Source of the DNA: JALYQB01 sp035640155
GTDB lineage: Bacteria; Actinomycetota; Actinomycetes; Mycobacteriales; Pseudonocardiaceae
Assembly (NCBI GenBank): GCA_035640155.1
Contig: DASQWR010000032.1
Location: 6,225 to 70,224, forward strand
DNA length: 64,000 bases
Direction: 5' to 3'
Program-made: the position numbers and the translations under genes
The notes under the pieces: model-generated
What the model saw: only the letters and a program-made list of their open reading frames with translations
The model's database searches: none
What the model was told of the DNA's origin: nothing
Part shown: positions 29,787 to 42,525 of the stretch, piece by piece
How positions within the stretch are numbered: the stretch's first letter is position 1
Layout of the letters: each line of letters begins with the position of its first letter

Positions 29787-31055
29787 TCAGCGCTGCGGCG
29801 GGGAGCTGACCCGCTCGACGTCGACACCGAGGCTGCGGAGGTTCTCCACGAACCGCGGGTAGCCCCGGTCGATGTGGAAGACGTCCCACACCTCGGTCAC
29901 CCCGTCCGCGCACAGGCCGGCGAGCACCAACCCCGCGCCGGCCCGGATGTCGGAGGCCCACACCGGTGCGCTGGAGAGCATCGGAACCCCGCGCACCACC
30001 GCGTGGTGGCCGTCGGTACGGGCGTCGGCGCCGAGCCGCATCATCTCCTCCACGAACCGGAACCGGGCCTCGAACACGTTCTCCGTGATCATCGACGTAC
30101 CGTCGGAGATCGCGGAGACGGCGATGGCCATCGGCTGCAGGTCGGTGGCGAAGCCGGGATAGGGCAGCGTCACGAAATCCACCGCCGTCGGCCGGTCCCG
30201 CATCATGACGCGGAAACCCCCGTCCGCGGTGGTGATCTGCGCCCCGGCCATCCGGAGCTTCTCCAGCACCAGGTCCAGATGATGCGGGTCGACGCCGTGC
30301 ACCATGACATCACCGCGCGTCATCGCGGCGGCGAACGCCCACGTAGCGCCCACGATGCGGTCACCGATCACGCGGTGCTCCGTCGGCTGCAGGGCATCCA
30401 CCCCGTCCACGGTCAAGGTGGACGTGCCCGCGCCGGAGAGCCGCGCGCCCATCTCCTGCAGCATCCGGCAGAGGTCCACGATCTCGGGCTCGCGCGCGGC
30501 GTTGTCGATCACGGTGGTGCCCTCCGCGAGCACCGCCGCCATCAGAATGTTCTCGGTCGCACCGACGCTCGGGAAGTCGAGCCAGATCTGCGCGCCGTGC
30601 AGGTCCTCGGCCTCGGCCACCACACACCCGTGCTCGATCTCGCTGCGGGCACCGAGGCGACGCAGCCCGTTCTGGTGCATGTCGAGCGGTCGGGATCCGA
30701 TGGCGTCGCCCCCCGGTAGCGCCACCCGGGCCCGCTTGCACCGGCCTACCAGGGGACCCAGCACGCACACCGAGGCCCGCAGCCGGCTCACCGAGGCGTA
30801 GTCGGCCTCGTGCTTGGGCTCGGCCGGGGTGGTGATGCCGACCGTGTCGCCCGTGACGTCGACCTCGCAGCCCAGGCCCCGGAGCACGTCGGCCATCAGT
30901 GGGACGTCGAGGATCTCGGGGCAGTTCGTGATCGTGGTGGTGCCCTCGGCCAGCAGCGCCGCCGCCATCAGCTTCAGCACACTGTTCTTGGCGCCGACGA
31001 CCTGCACCTCGCCGGCCAGCCGGGCGCCACCGTGGATTCTGAAGTGCTCACTCAC
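29787..31055 (-). CDS. murA: UDP-N-acetylglucosamine 1-carboxyvinyltransferase (MurA), Cys-to-Asp variant
   Basis: MurA catalyses the first committed step of peptidoglycan synthesis. The 422-residue protein starts at the GTG before [16 protein letters not shown] and has the usual double beta/alpha fold with [22 protein letters not shown]. The active-site loop reads [11 protein letters not shown], so the nucleophile that fosfomycin alkylates in most bacteria is Asp (residue 117) instead of Cys. The same change in mycobacteria gives intrinsic fosfomycin resistance (family knowledge). The gene is divergent from pduO, and the 27 bases between the start codons are almost entirely one perfect palindrome. 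Confidence 0.95.
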   Translation of the reverse strand: MSEHFRIHGGARLAGEVQVVGAKNSVLKLMAAALLAEGTTTITNCPEILDVPLMADVLRGLGCEVDVTGDTVGITTPAEPKHEADYASVSRLRASVCVLGPLVGRCKRARVALPGGDAIGSRPLDMHQNGLRRLGARSEIEHGCVVAEAEDLHGAQIWLDFPSVGATENILMAAVLAEGTTVIDNAAREPEIVDLCRMLQEMGARLSGAGTSTLTVDGVDALQPTEHRVIGDRIVGATWAFAAAMTRGDVMVHGVDPHHLDLVLEKLRMAGAQITTADGGFRVMMRDRPTAVDFVTLPYPGFATDLQPMAIAVSAISDGTSMITENVFEARFRFVEEMMRLGADARTDGHHAVVRGVPMLSSAPVWASDIRAGAGLVLAGLCADGVTEVWDVFHIDRGYPRFVENLRSLGVDVERVSSPPQR

Positions 31056-31056
31056 G

Positions 31057-31082
31057 GGGCGCAGCCTACGTAGGCTGCGCCC
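31057..31082. promoter_or_regulatory. 26-bp perfect palindrome forming face-to-face leaderless promoters of murA and pduO
   Basis: All but one of the 27 bases between the murA GTG (31055, minus) and the pduO ATG (31083, plus) form one uninterrupted palindrome centred on CCTACGTAGG. Each strand carries a TAGGCT hexamer whose last base lies 6 nt (pduO) or 7 nt (murA) before the start codon, matching a -10 element of a leaderless gene. The two -10 elements overlap at TACGTA, so RNA polymerase should not be able to occupy both at once. Confidence 0.65.
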
Positions 31083-31658
31083 ATGGCCGTGCACCTCACC
31101 AAGATCTACACCCGCACCGGCGACGACGGGACCAGCGGACTCGGTGACTTCTCCCGGGTGGCGAAGACGGATCCCCGGTTGGTGGCCTATGCCGACGCGG
31201 AGGAGGCCAACGCCGCGATCGGCGTCGCGCTGGCTCTCGGCGCGTTGCCCGAGGACGTCGCGACCGTGCTGCGTCGGGTGCAGAACGACCTGTTCGACGT
31301 GGGCGCGGACCTGTGCACCCCCATCGCCCAGCAAGGTCCGACCCACACACCGTTGCGAATCACCGACGGATACGTCACCAGGCTCGAGGGCTGGTGCGAC
31401 GGGTTCAACGCCGAGCTGAGCAAGCTGGACTCGTTCATCCTGCCCGGCGGCACCCCGGGGGCGGCGCTGCTGCACACAGCCCGGGTCGTCGTCCGCCGTG
31501 CCGAGCGCAGCACCTGGGCGGTGATGGAAGCCGATCCTGACGGCACCAACCCGATCACAGCGCGCTACCTCAACCGACTGTCCGACCTGCTGTTCATCCT
31601 TGGCCGGAAGGCGAACCCGGACGGCGACGTGCTCTGGAAGCCAGGCGGCGAGCGCTAG
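31083..31658 (+). CDS. pduO: Cob(I)yrinic acid a,c-diamide adenosyltransferase, PduO type
   Basis: The enzyme adenosylates cob(I)alamin to coenzyme B12, the cofactor of methylmalonyl-CoA mutase. The 191-residue four-helix protein carries the PduO motifs: ATP-binding [20 protein letters not shown] at the N-terminus, [18 protein letters not shown], and the C-terminal [12 protein letters not shown] with [16 protein letters not shown]. No leader is present: the ATG follows a TAGGCT hexamer by 6 nt. It supplies the same pathway as meaB and mce elsewhere in the window. It converges on the DUF2550 gene. Confidence 0.93.
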   Translation: MAVHLTKIYTRTGDDGTSGLGDFSRVAKTDPRLVAYADAEEANAAIGVALALGALPEDVATVLRRVQNDLFDVGADLCTPIAQQGPTHTPLRITDGYVTRLEGWCDGFNAELSKLDSFILPGGTPGAALLHTARVVVRRAERSTWAVMEADPDGTNPITARYLNRLSDLLFILGRKANPDGDVLWKPGGER

Positions 31659-31683
31659 CGCACCCGCCGACAGCACTGGCGCG

Positions 31684-32115
31684 CTACGACGGGCGGGGGA
31701 CGTTGCTGCCGGGCGGCGCGGACTCCAACCAGGACAGGAACCCGGTCAAGGTGTCTCGTCCCATCGCCAGCTCCACCTCCCGATCAGCGACCCGACAGGC
31801 CAGCACCACCGACCCGGACGGTATGGCGTAGCTCTCGGGGATCGTCGGCTCGCGCCGATGGGTGATCTCGAGCTGCTCGCGGGCGAGCACCCGGTCGGGG
31901 CCGGAGCGCAGACTCGACACCTTGTACCAAGCAAAGACATCGCCCTGATACCGGGCAACACCCAGATGCCAACCGCGGCCAGCCGGGTCCGGACGAGTGC
32001 GCAGCGCCACGTCGACCCCTGCGCGACGGACCAGGCGCAGCCGCCGTCCCACGAGCAGGGCGACGAACAGCACCACAAGCAGCAGGACCAGCCCGAGAAC
32101 ATCGGCGATGCCCAT
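31684..32115 (-). CDS. DUF2550 membrane protein
   Basis: A 143-residue protein with one N-terminal membrane helix ([21 protein letters not shown]) and a cytoplasmic beta-rich domain ([43 protein letters not shown]). This matches DUF2550, which in mycobacteria (Rv1312) sits directly downstream of atpC as here. The function is unknown. Its ATG lies 36 bp after atpC, so it is probably the last gene of the ATP synthase transcript. Confidence 0.85.
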   Translation of the reverse strand: MGIADVLGLVLLLVVLFVALLVGRRLRLVRRAGVDVALRTRPDPAGRGWHLGVARYQGDVFAWYKVSSLRSGPDRVLAREQLEITHRREPTIPESYAIPSGSVVLACRVADREVELAMGRDTLTGFLSWLESAPPGSNVPRPS

Positions 32116-32151
32116 GGCGGTCGGTGCCCCACCCCCGCTGCGGTCAGGTCC

Positions 32152-32538
32152 CTACCCGGCCGCCTCGATCCGGGCGCGTGCCCTGGCCCGCGCCACATCG
32201 ACCTCCTCGGCGTCGGAGTCGGAGTCCGACTCGGTGCGCCGCAGCGCCTCGCGCGCCCGCTCGACGTCGATCTCGTCGGCCAGCTCGGCCGTCTCGGCCA
32301 GCACACTGACCTTCTCCCCGGTCACCGAGAGGAAACCCCCGTGCACGGCGACCGTGATCTGCTCGCCGTCAGTGGGGTTGATCCGCACGACACCGCCCGC
32401 CACGAGCTCGCCGAGCAACGGCGCGTGGCCCGGCAGCACGCCGAGCTCGCCCTCGGTGGTCCGAGCGAAGACGCTCTGCGCCTCGCCGGACCACACCCGC
32501 TTCTCCACCGCGACCACTTCGACGGCCATCTCAGCCAC
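32152..32538 (-). CDS. atpC: F1 ATP synthase epsilon subunit
   Basis: Epsilon couples rotor and F1 and inhibits ATP hydrolysis. The 128-residue protein has the N-terminal beta-sandwich ([45 protein letters not shown]) and a C-terminal helical hairpin. The hairpin is split by an acidic insertion, [11 protein letters not shown], before [17 protein letters not shown] chose the GTG at 32538 because GAGGAGG lies 5 nt before it. A GTG at 32556 would overlap atpD and lacks a site. It follows atpD by 14 nt. Confidence 0.92.
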   Translation of the reverse strand: MAEMAVEVVAVEKRVWSGEAQSVFARTTEGELGVLPGHAPLLGELVAGGVVRINPTDGEQITVAVHGGFLSVTGEKVSVLAETAELADEIDVERAREALRRTESDSDSDAEEVDVARARARARIEAAG

Positions 32539-32552
32539 GTGTGCCTCCTCAT

Positions 32553-35361
<2,809 letters not shown>

Positions 35362-35374
35362 CAGTGCGTCCCGG

Positions 35375-37024
35375 TCACTTCTTCGGGGCCGGCTTGTTGA
35401 CCTTGACGGTCTCCTGGTCCACCTCGTCGGCGTCCATCGCCTCCGCGTCCTCCTCGTTGCCGGCCACCGAGGACCCATCGGAGGCGGTGAACTCCTTCTT
35501 GAACGACTCCACCGCCTTCACCACGCTGTTCTCGGTGCCCTCGTCGAACGACCCGGACTCACGGATCCCCGACAGGATGCCCTCCTCGTGGTGCCGGATG
35601 TGATCGAGGAACTCGCTCTCGAACCGGCGGACGTCGTCCACGGGGACCGAATCGAGGTGCCCCTTGGTCCCGAGGAAGATCGAGACGACCTGCTCCTCCA
35701 CCGGCACCGGCACGTACTGGTCCTGCTTGAGCAGCTCCATCAGCCGGGCGCCGCGATCCAGCTGCGACTTGGACGTCGGATCCAGGGTGTCCGAGCCGAA
35801 GGCGGCGAAGGACTCCAGCTCGCGGTACTGCGAGAGGTCCAGGCGCAGCGTGCCGCCCACCGACTTCATCGCCTTGATCTGTGCCGCCCCACCCACCCGG
35901 GACACCGAGACACCGACGTTGATGGCCGGGCGCTGACCCTGGTTGAACAGGTCCGCCTCCAGGAAGCACTGCCCGTCGGTGATGGAGATGACGTTCGTCG
36001 GGATGTAGGCGGAGATGTCGTTGGCCTTGGTCTCGATGATCGGCAGCCCGGTGAGCGAACCGCTGCCGAGATCGTCGGAGAGCTTGGCGCAGCGTTCCAG
36101 GAGGCGGGAGTGCAGGTAGAACACGTCACCGGGGTAGGCCTCGCGACCCGGTGGGCGGCGCAGCAGCAGGGAGATGGCGCGGTAGGCGTCGGCATGCTTG
36201 GACAGGTCGTCGAACACGATGAGGACGTGCTTGCCCTGGTACATCCAGTGCTGGCCGAGGGCCGAGCCGGTGTAGGGGGCCAGCCACTTGAACCCCGCCG
36301 AGTCCGCCGCCGGCGCGGCGACGATCGTGGTGTACTCCAGCGCGCCCGCCTTCTCCAGCGACTCACGCACGGCGGCGATCGTGGAGCCCTTCTGGCCGAT
36401 CGCGACATAGATGCAGCGCACCTGCTTGTCGGGGTCGCCGGTCTCCCAGTTCCCCCGCTGGTTCACGATCGTGTCGGTGCACACGGCCGTCTTGCCGGTC
36501 TTGCGGTCACCGATGATCAGCTGACGCTGCCCGCGGCCGATCGGGGTCATCGAGTCAATGGCCTTGATCCCGCTCTGCAGCGGTTCCTTCACCGGCTGCC
36601 GCTGCACCACCGACGCGGCCTGCAGCTCGAGCACCCGCTGCTCCTCGGCCTCGATGTCGCCGAGCCCGTCGATCGGGTTGCCCAGCGGGTCGATCACCCG
36701 GCCGAGGAAGGCGTCACCCACCGGCACGGAGAGGATGGTGCCGGTGCGCTGGACCTGCTGCCCCTCCTCGATCGTCTCGTAGTTGCCGAGGATGACCGCA
36801 CCGATCTCCCGCTCGTCGAGGTTCAGCGCGACCCCCAGCACGCCACCCGGAAACTCCAGCAGCTCGTTGGCCATCGCCGAGGGCAGGCCCTCGAGCCGGG
36901 CGATACCGTCGCCGGTATAGGTCACCACGCCCACCTCCTCCCGGGAGGTGTCTGTCGAGAACGAGGTGACGTAGTTCTCGACCGCGCTCCGGATCTCGTC
37001 CGAGGAGATCGTCAGCTCCGCCAT
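35375..37024 (-). CDS. atpA: F1 ATP synthase alpha subunit
   Basis: The regulatory nucleotide-binding subunit of F1, 549 residues. It has Walker [26 protein letters not shown], the arginine-finger region [26 protein letters not shown], and [18 protein letters not shown]. The last 35 residues form an acidic tail ([23 protein letters not shown]), as in several actinobacteria. The ATG at the window's usual distance from atpH (47 bp gap) begins the conserved [17 protein letters not shown]. Confidence 0.97.
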   Translation of the reverse strand: MAELTISSDEIRSAVENYVTSFSTDTSREEVGVVTYTGDGIARLEGLPSAMANELLEFPGGVLGVALNLDEREIGAVILGNYETIEEGQQVQRTGTILSVPVGDAFLGRVIDPLGNPIDGLGDIEAEEQRVLELQAASVVQRQPVKEPLQSGIKAIDSMTPIGRGQRQLIIGDRKTGKTAVCTDTIVNQRGNWETGDPDKQVRCIYVAIGQKGSTIAAVRESLEKAGALEYTTIVAAPAADSAGFKWLAPYTGSALGQHWMYQGKHVLIVFDDLSKHADAYRAISLLLRRPPGREAYPGDVFYLHSRLLERCAKLSDDLGSGSLTGLPIIETKANDISAYIPTNVISITDGQCFLEADLFNQGQRPAINVGVSVSRVGGAAQIKAMKSVGGTLRLDLSQYRELESFAAFGSDTLDPTSKSQLDRGARLMELLKQDQYVPVPVEEQVVSIFLGTKGHLDSVPVDDVRRFESEFLDHIRHHEEGILSGIRESGSFDEGTENSVVKAVESFKKEFTASDGSSVAGNEEDAEAMDADEVDQETVKVNKPAPKK

Positions 37025-37071
37025 GGTATCCGTCCCTGCTCTCGTGGTATGGGGTCTTCATCTCGTGCGGC

Positions 37072-37889
37072 TCAGTGTGGCAACCACTGGCGTGCCCGTT
37101 CCAGTCTGCCGGAGACGCTGCCGTCGATCACCTCGTCGCCGACCCGGATCACCAGCCCACCGAGCAGGTCGGGATCGAGCTGGACCCGCAGCGAGATCGA
37201 GCGGCGATAGATCCGGCCCAGCGCGTCGAGCAGCCGCCGCTCCTGGGCCTCGCTCAGCGAGCCGGCGGCGGTGACGTAGGCGATGTAGCGCTCGCGGCGC
37301 GCCGCGGCGCGCTCCACGAGCTCGGTGACGAGCTCTGCGAAGTCCCGCAGCCGTGGCAAGCGGACGGCGTGCTCGAGCAGTTGCCGGGTCACCGGCTGGG
37401 CAGCGTCACCGAGCACCCGTCGCAGCAGCTCCAGCCGCCCCTCGACCGGCCCGGTCTCGTCGCCGAGCAAGGTCGCCAGCTTCGGCTCGGTGTCAAGCAC
37501 CCGGCCGAACCGGAAGAGCTCGTCCTCGACCTCCTCGAGGCTGCCGTCCTGCTCGGCGATGCCGAAGATCGCCTGCCGGCCGAGCTCCTCCACCGCATCG
37601 ACCATGTCGACGGGCCGGGACCAGCGGGAGGTCGCCACACCGATGACCGTCTCCAGTGCCTGCTCCCCGATCTGGTCTGCGAGCAGGGACTGCACCAGGT
37701 TCCGTCGCGACGACTCCGGCGCTGCCTGGTCGGCCAGGATGCGCCGCAGGTCCCGCTCGCGGTGCAGCAGCTGTGCCACGGCGAAGAGCTCCTCGCCCAG
37801 CCGGGTTAGCTCGTCCGGCCCCGCGCCGTCGGTGACGCCGTCCAGCCGTTCCCGCGCGGTAGCCAGGGAGGACCTGCTTGCAGCCTGCA

Positions 37890-37890
<1 letters not shown>
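37072..37890 (-). CDS. atpH: F1 ATP synthase delta subunit
   Basis: Delta links the peripheral stalk to the top of F1. The 272-residue protein is an ordinary actinobacterial OSCP-type delta: the N-terminal part starts SRSSLATARERLDGV, and the C-terminal signature is LRVQLDPDLLGGLVIRVGDEVIDGSVSGRL. Unlike mycobacteria, where delta is fused to a second b subunit, it is a separate protein here. Its ATG overlaps the atpF stop by one base (TGATG). Confidence 0.94.
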
Positions 37891-38906
<1,016 letters not shown>

Positions 38907-38941
38907 TCAGCGCCCCGGCCGCTCAGGCAATGGAGGGAGCC

Positions 38942-39670
38942 TCAGTGCGCCCCTTCCTCTTCCGGACTGACACCGGAGAAGTAGACGATCGTCAGCACCG
39001 CGAAGATGATCGCCTGGATCAGCCCGATCGCAAGCTCGAAAAGCTTCCACAGCGACGTCGGGAGCCAGTAGGCGAACCCGGGCAACAACGCGATGATACT
39101 CACCATCACGGTACCGGCGAAGATGTTCCCGAAAAGCCGCAGCGAGAGGCTGAACGGCCGGATGATCTCCTGCAGGATCTCGATCGGCGCCATCACGGGA
39201 ATCGGCCCGAGGAAGTGGCGGAAGTAGCCCGTCCCCCGCTTCGCGAAGCCGGTGATGTGGATCAGGATGATGACGAAGAAGGCCAGCGCGAAGGTCAGGT
39301 TCACGTCCGCAGTGGGCGGCTTGAGATACTCCTCGAACGCGTGCGGGATGAGCGACATCCAGTTCGAGATCAGAATGAAGAAGAACAGTGCGAGCGCGAG
39401 CGGTACGACGAATGGGGCGGTGCGGATCCCCACATTCTCCTCGACCTGTCGCTCGATCTGGTCGGTGACCGTCTCGAACATCAGCTGCACGCCGGTCGGC
39501 ACGCCCGCGGTGGTCTTCGCTCGCAGGTAGAGGCTGAACCCGAGGACGATCGCTGCCGCGACCAACGTCGAGATCACGGTGTCGACGTTGAAGGTCAACC
39601 CGAAGAGGGTCGCCTCCGGGTGGACGCCGACCTCGATTCCGCCTTCGGCCGCCAGCACCGTCTCGGTCAT
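38942..39670 (-). CDS. atpB: Fo ATP synthase a subunit
   Basis: This 242-residue membrane subunit forms the proton half-channels beside the c-ring. The essential Arg is Arg178 in FSLSLRLFGNIFAGTVM. Other conserved segments are FVVPLALALFFFILISNWMSLIP and LIQAIIFAVLTIVYFSGV. The ATG overlaps the stop of the AtpI-like gene by 4 nt (ATGA). A 95-bp gap separates it from atpE. Confidence 0.96.
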   Translation of the reverse strand: MTETVLAAEGGIEVGVHPEATLFGLTFNVDTVISTLVAAAIVLGFSLYLRAKTTAGVPTGVQLMFETVTDQIERQVEENVGIRTAPFVVPLALALFFFILISNWMSLIPHAFEEYLKPPTADVNLTFALAFFVIILIHITGFAKRGTGYFRHFLGPIPVMAPIEILQEIIRPFSLSLRLFGNIFAGTVMVSIIALLPGFAYWLPTSLWKLFELAIGLIQAIIFAVLTIVYFSGVSPEEEGAH

Positions 39671-40080
39671 GCCTGTACTCCCGTCCGGCGCAGTTCCCTG
39701 ACCATGGGCACCAGGGTGGTGGTGATCACGACGAACTGGAAGGCAATCAGCCCCAGGAACACGCCGAGCCCGTCCGGCCGTGCCAGCCAGGCGATCGCGA
39801 GGGCGAGGACGGTGACCAGGGCGATCCGCCCGAACACACCGCCTGCCGACCTGCGCGTCTGGTGCGCGCTCCCGCCACCGGCGAACCGCGCGGCGGAGCG
39901 GTGCAGGAGGACGATGTTGAGCAGTCCGAGGGCGAGCCCGAGACAGCCGAAGAGCGCCACCGTGAGCTGGCCGAACGGAGCCGCCACGGCGACTCCGGCG
40001 ACTCCGATGCCGAGGGCGATCAGTGCGAGCCGGCGCACACTGGCACCCGCGAAGCCCGCCGGAGTGAGCCCCGAGATCAC
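39667..40080 (-). CDS. AtpI-like membrane protein of the ATP synthase operon
   Basis: A 137-residue protein with about four membrane helices (LALIALGIGVAGVAVAAPFG, LTVALFGCLGLALGLLNIVLL, IALVTVLALAIAWLA, LGLIAFQFVVITTTLVPM). It occupies the place of M. tuberculosis Rv1303, directly upstream of atpB. Members are thought to help c-ring assembly or cation supply, as for AtpI, but direct evidence in actinobacteria is thin. Confidence 0.78.
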   Translation of the reverse strand: MISGLTPAGFAGASVRRLALIALGIGVAGVAVAAPFGQLTVALFGCLGLALGLLNIVLLHRSAARFAGGGSAHQTRRSAGGVFGRIALVTVLALAIAWLARPDGLGVFLGLIAFQFVVITTTLVPMVRELRRTGVQA

Positions 40081-40114
40081 GGTCGACCTTTCAGCGTCAT
40101 CATGGTTGCAACAA

Positions 40115-40324
40115 CTACTCCTTCAGGTACTTCTTCAGCGTGACGTAGATGTACAGGCCGGTCGCGACGATGCCGAGAGCCAGTCCGATCAGCGTGAACA
40201 GCGGCAGGGTGTCCAGGGCCGCATCGGCCAGCCATCCGAGAGCCAGGCCCGCAACCAAACACGCCGCGGTGCTCACGCCGAAGGTGAGCAGGTCGGACAG
40301 ATTCGGGCCATCGCGCTTGCTCAC
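40115..40324 (-). CDS. AtpZ/AtpI-type small membrane protein
   Basis: The 69-residue protein has two membrane helices (VSTAACLVAGLALGWLADAAL and LFTLIGLALGIVATGLYIYVTL) followed by KKYLKE, the AtpZ hallmark. It is the first gene of the atp operon. AtpZ-AtpI pairs are proposed to act in Mg/Ca transport and c-ring assembly. The GTG at 40324 has GTGAGG 5 nt upstream; a GTG at 40330 would add two residues. Confidence 0.78.
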   Translation of the reverse strand: MSKRDGPNLSDLLTFGVSTAACLVAGLALGWLADAALDTLPLFTLIGLALGIVATGLYIYVTLKKYLKE

Positions 40325-40528
40325 GGGCACCTCACCCTAGGTACTGTGCGACGCGCGACGGGCGGCCATCGCTCAAAGGCACTCCTCGCAGTCCAAGGGC
40401 GTCGTTCATGTCCGAGGGGACCTCAGGGATCACGATTCGGTGCCGGTGGGCCGACATCCCAGGTGGGCGGGACGAACCAGACGCTATCACAGGGGTTGGA
40501 TCAAACGGCGCGAGCCGGTTGTCGCAAC
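40325..40528. promoter_or_regulatory. Upstream region of the ATP synthase operon
   Basis: About 200 bases between atpZ and wecA contain no gene. On the minus strand TAGGGT (40334-40339) is a plausible -10 element, giving a transcription start a few bases before atpZ. No clear -35 element was found. Confidence 0.35.
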
Positions 40529-41677
40529 TCAGTGGGCGTGTAGGCGCGGTACCACCGAGCCGAGCAGCGCGACAAGCAGTCCGAGACCCACCCCCCACAC
40601 CACGACGAACATGTCGAACACGGTCAACGCCACCGCACCAAAGGCCAGCAGCGCGGCCCACAGGTAGATCAGCAACACCGCGCGGCGGTGCGAGTGGCCG
40701 ACCTCCAGCAACCGATGATGCAGGTGCATCTTGTCCGCCGCGAACGGGCTGCGCCCCGCGGTGGTGCGGCGGACCACCGCGAGCACCAGATCCAGCAGCG
40801 GCACGAACAGCACTGCGGCCACCACCAGCAGCGGGGAGAACAGGGCCAGCGCGTCGGTGGCGCCGTAACTGCTGGGGTCGACGCGCCCCGACGCGCTGGT
40901 GGTCGCGCCGGCGAGCATCAGCCCGATCAGCATGGCCCCGGAGTCGCCCATGAAGATCCGAGCCGGCTGGAAGTTGTGCGGCAGGAAGCCGAGGCACGCG
41001 CCCGCGATCAGCGCCGCGATGAGCGTTGGCGGATAGGCGGAGACGCTGCCGCCGGACTCGGCGAGCAGGTGCAGGGCAAAGGCCCCGGTCGCGACCGCCG
41101 CGATGAGACCGATGCCGGCCGCCAGCCCGTCGAGCCCGTCGACGAAGTTCATCGCATTCACCAGCGCCACCGCGAGCGCGACGGTGAGCAGCACCGCCTG
41201 GTCCTGGCCGAGGATCACCACCGAGCCGGTGGCGTCAGCACCTCCGTTCCACGGCACCCAGAACAGGAACCACTGCACACCGAAGAGCACCAGGATCCCG
41301 GCCGCGGTGACCTGCCCCGCCAGCTTGGTCAGCGAGTCGAGCTCGAACCGGTCGTCCAGCACGCCGACCACGACAATCACCCCACCCGCGACCAGCACCG
41401 CGACGACGTCGAAGGAGAACTCGAACGACCGGCGCAGCACGGGGAGCTGGTGGGCCAGCAGCACGCCGCCGAGGATCCCGCCGTACATGGCAAGCCCACC
41501 GAGCCGCGGGATCGGCGTGAGGTGCACGTCGCGATCCCGGGGCATGGCCACCGCGCCGGAGCGGATCGCCAGCAGCCGCACCAGCCCGGTGAGCAGGAAC
41601 GTCAGGACCGCTGCGGTGAGGCCGACCAGCAGGTACTCCCGCAGCGGAAGACCGGCGGGAGCGGCGGTGGGTCCCAC
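40529..41677 (-). CDS. wecA: Undecaprenyl-phosphate GlcNAc-1-phosphate transferase (WecA/Rfe family)
   Basis: This polytopic enzyme transfers GlcNAc-1-phosphate to decaprenyl or undecaprenyl phosphate and starts arabinogalactan or cell-wall glycan linker synthesis in actinobacteria. The 382-residue protein has about eleven membrane helices and the family's catalytic loops: LTPIPRLGGLAMYGG, VVVGVLDDRFELDSLTKL, NAMNFVDGLDGLAAGIG, RIFMGDSGAMLIG and KMHLHHRLLEVGHSHRRAVL. The GTG start has TAGGGT 6 nt upstream and no Shine-Dalgarno. It lies upstream of the atp operon on the same strand, as in M. tuberculosis. Confidence 0.93.
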   Translation of the reverse strand: MGPTAAPAGLPLREYLLVGLTAAVLTFLLTGLVRLLAIRSGAVAMPRDRDVHLTPIPRLGGLAMYGGILGGVLLAHQLPVLRRSFEFSFDVVAVLVAGGVIVVVGVLDDRFELDSLTKLAGQVTAAGILVLFGVQWFLFWVPWNGGADATGSVVILGQDQAVLLTVALAVALVNAMNFVDGLDGLAAGIGLIAAVATGAFALHLLAESGGSVSAYPPTLIAALIAGACLGFLPHNFQPARIFMGDSGAMLIGLMLAGATTSASGRVDPSSYGATDALALFSPLLVVAAVLFVPLLDLVLAVVRRTTAGRSPFAADKMHLHHRLLEVGHSHRRAVLLIYLWAALLAFGAVALTVFDMFVVVWGVGLGLLVALLGSVVPRLHAH

Positions 41678-41683
41678 GGCGCC

Positions 41684-41689
41684 ACCCTA
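41684..41689 (-). promoter_or_regulatory. Candidate -10 element of wecA (TAGGGT)
   Basis: TAGGGT on the minus strand, then 6 nt, then the GTG. This indicates a leaderless transcript starting at the codon. Confidence 0.5.
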
Positions 41690-41744
41690 GTGCTTGCCGT
41701 GAGTGGTCTCGGCGACCCGGCTCAGCTCAGCCGGAGTCCCCTGG

Positions 41745-42395
41745 TCAGGAGGCGATCGGCACCGCGACGCCGAGGACCTCGCCGATCTCGGCGACGCTGA
41801 TGGCTCCCTCCCGGAGCACCACCGGGTCATCCGCCGTGAGGTCGACGACGGTAGAGGGCACCGCGGCGCCCGCCGGGCCACCGTCCAGCAGCACCGGCAC
41901 CCGCTCGCCGAGCTGGTCACGAGCCTGGGCCGCAGTGGTCGCCGGAGCCTGCCCGGACCGGTTCGCGCTGGAGACAGCCATCGGGCCGACATCGCGCAGC
42001 AGCTCCAGCGCGACGGGGTGCAGTGGCATCCGCAGCATCACCGTGCCGCGGGTGTCACCGAGGTCCCAGGCCAGCGACGGCGCGTGCGGCAGCACGATCG
42101 AGAGGCCCCCCGGCCAGAACGCCTCGATCAACCGCCGGGCTTCGGGCGGCACACCGAGCACCAGGCCATCCACAGTGGACCACGAACCGACCAGGACGGG
42201 AACCGGCATGTCGCGGCCGCGGCCCTTGGCGTCGAGCAGTACCCGTACCGCTGCCGAGGAGAACGCGTCGCAGCCGAGGCCGTAGAGGGTGTCGGTGGGC
42301 AGCACGACCAGCTGCCCCGCCCGGACCGCGCCCGCCGCCGCCGCGAGTCCCGCCGCCCGGCTCTCCGGTACCGCGCAGTCGTAGACCGTGCTCAC
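41745..42395 (-). CDS. L-threonylcarbamoyladenylate synthase (TsaC/Sua5 family)
   Basis: The enzyme makes threonylcarbamoyl-AMP for the t6A37 modification of ANN-decoding tRNAs. The 216-residue protein has the YrdC/Sua5 core: GQLVVLPTDTLYGLGCDAFSS, AKGRGRDMPVPVLVGS, FWPGGLSIVLP, TVMLRMPLHPVALELL and GPMAVSSANRSGQAP. I chose the GTG at 42395, with TACCCT 8 nt upstream; the frame stays open further but has no homology there. It sits between prmC and wecA as in mycobacteria, but an SGNH esterase gene now lies between it and prmC. Confidence 0.92.
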   Translation of the reverse strand: MSTVYDCAVPESRAAGLAAAAGAVRAGQLVVLPTDTLYGLGCDAFSSAAVRVLLDAKGRGRDMPVPVLVGSWSTVDGLVLGVPPEARRLIEAFWPGGLSIVLPHAPSLAWDLGDTRGTVMLRMPLHPVALELLRDVGPMAVSSANRSGQAPATTAAQARDQLGERVPVLLDGGPAGAAVPSTVVDLTADDPVVLREGAISVAEIGEVLGVAVPIAS

Positions 42396-42403
42396 GAGAC
42401 TGC

Positions 42404-42409
42404 AGGGTA
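42404..42409 (-). promoter_or_regulatory. Candidate -10 element of the Sua5-type gene (TACCCT)
   Basis: TACCCT ends 8 nt before the GTG start on the minus strand, with no Shine-Dalgarno. Confidence 0.4.
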
Positions 42410-42525
42410 CGGCGCGCGACGGGTGGTCGTATCGCGCCCCCGCCGGGTCCATGAAGGCAACCCGATCGGTCATTGACAGGCCGTGACCGGGGTACCACGA
42501 TCCGGCTAGACCACGAGGAGCCCCC

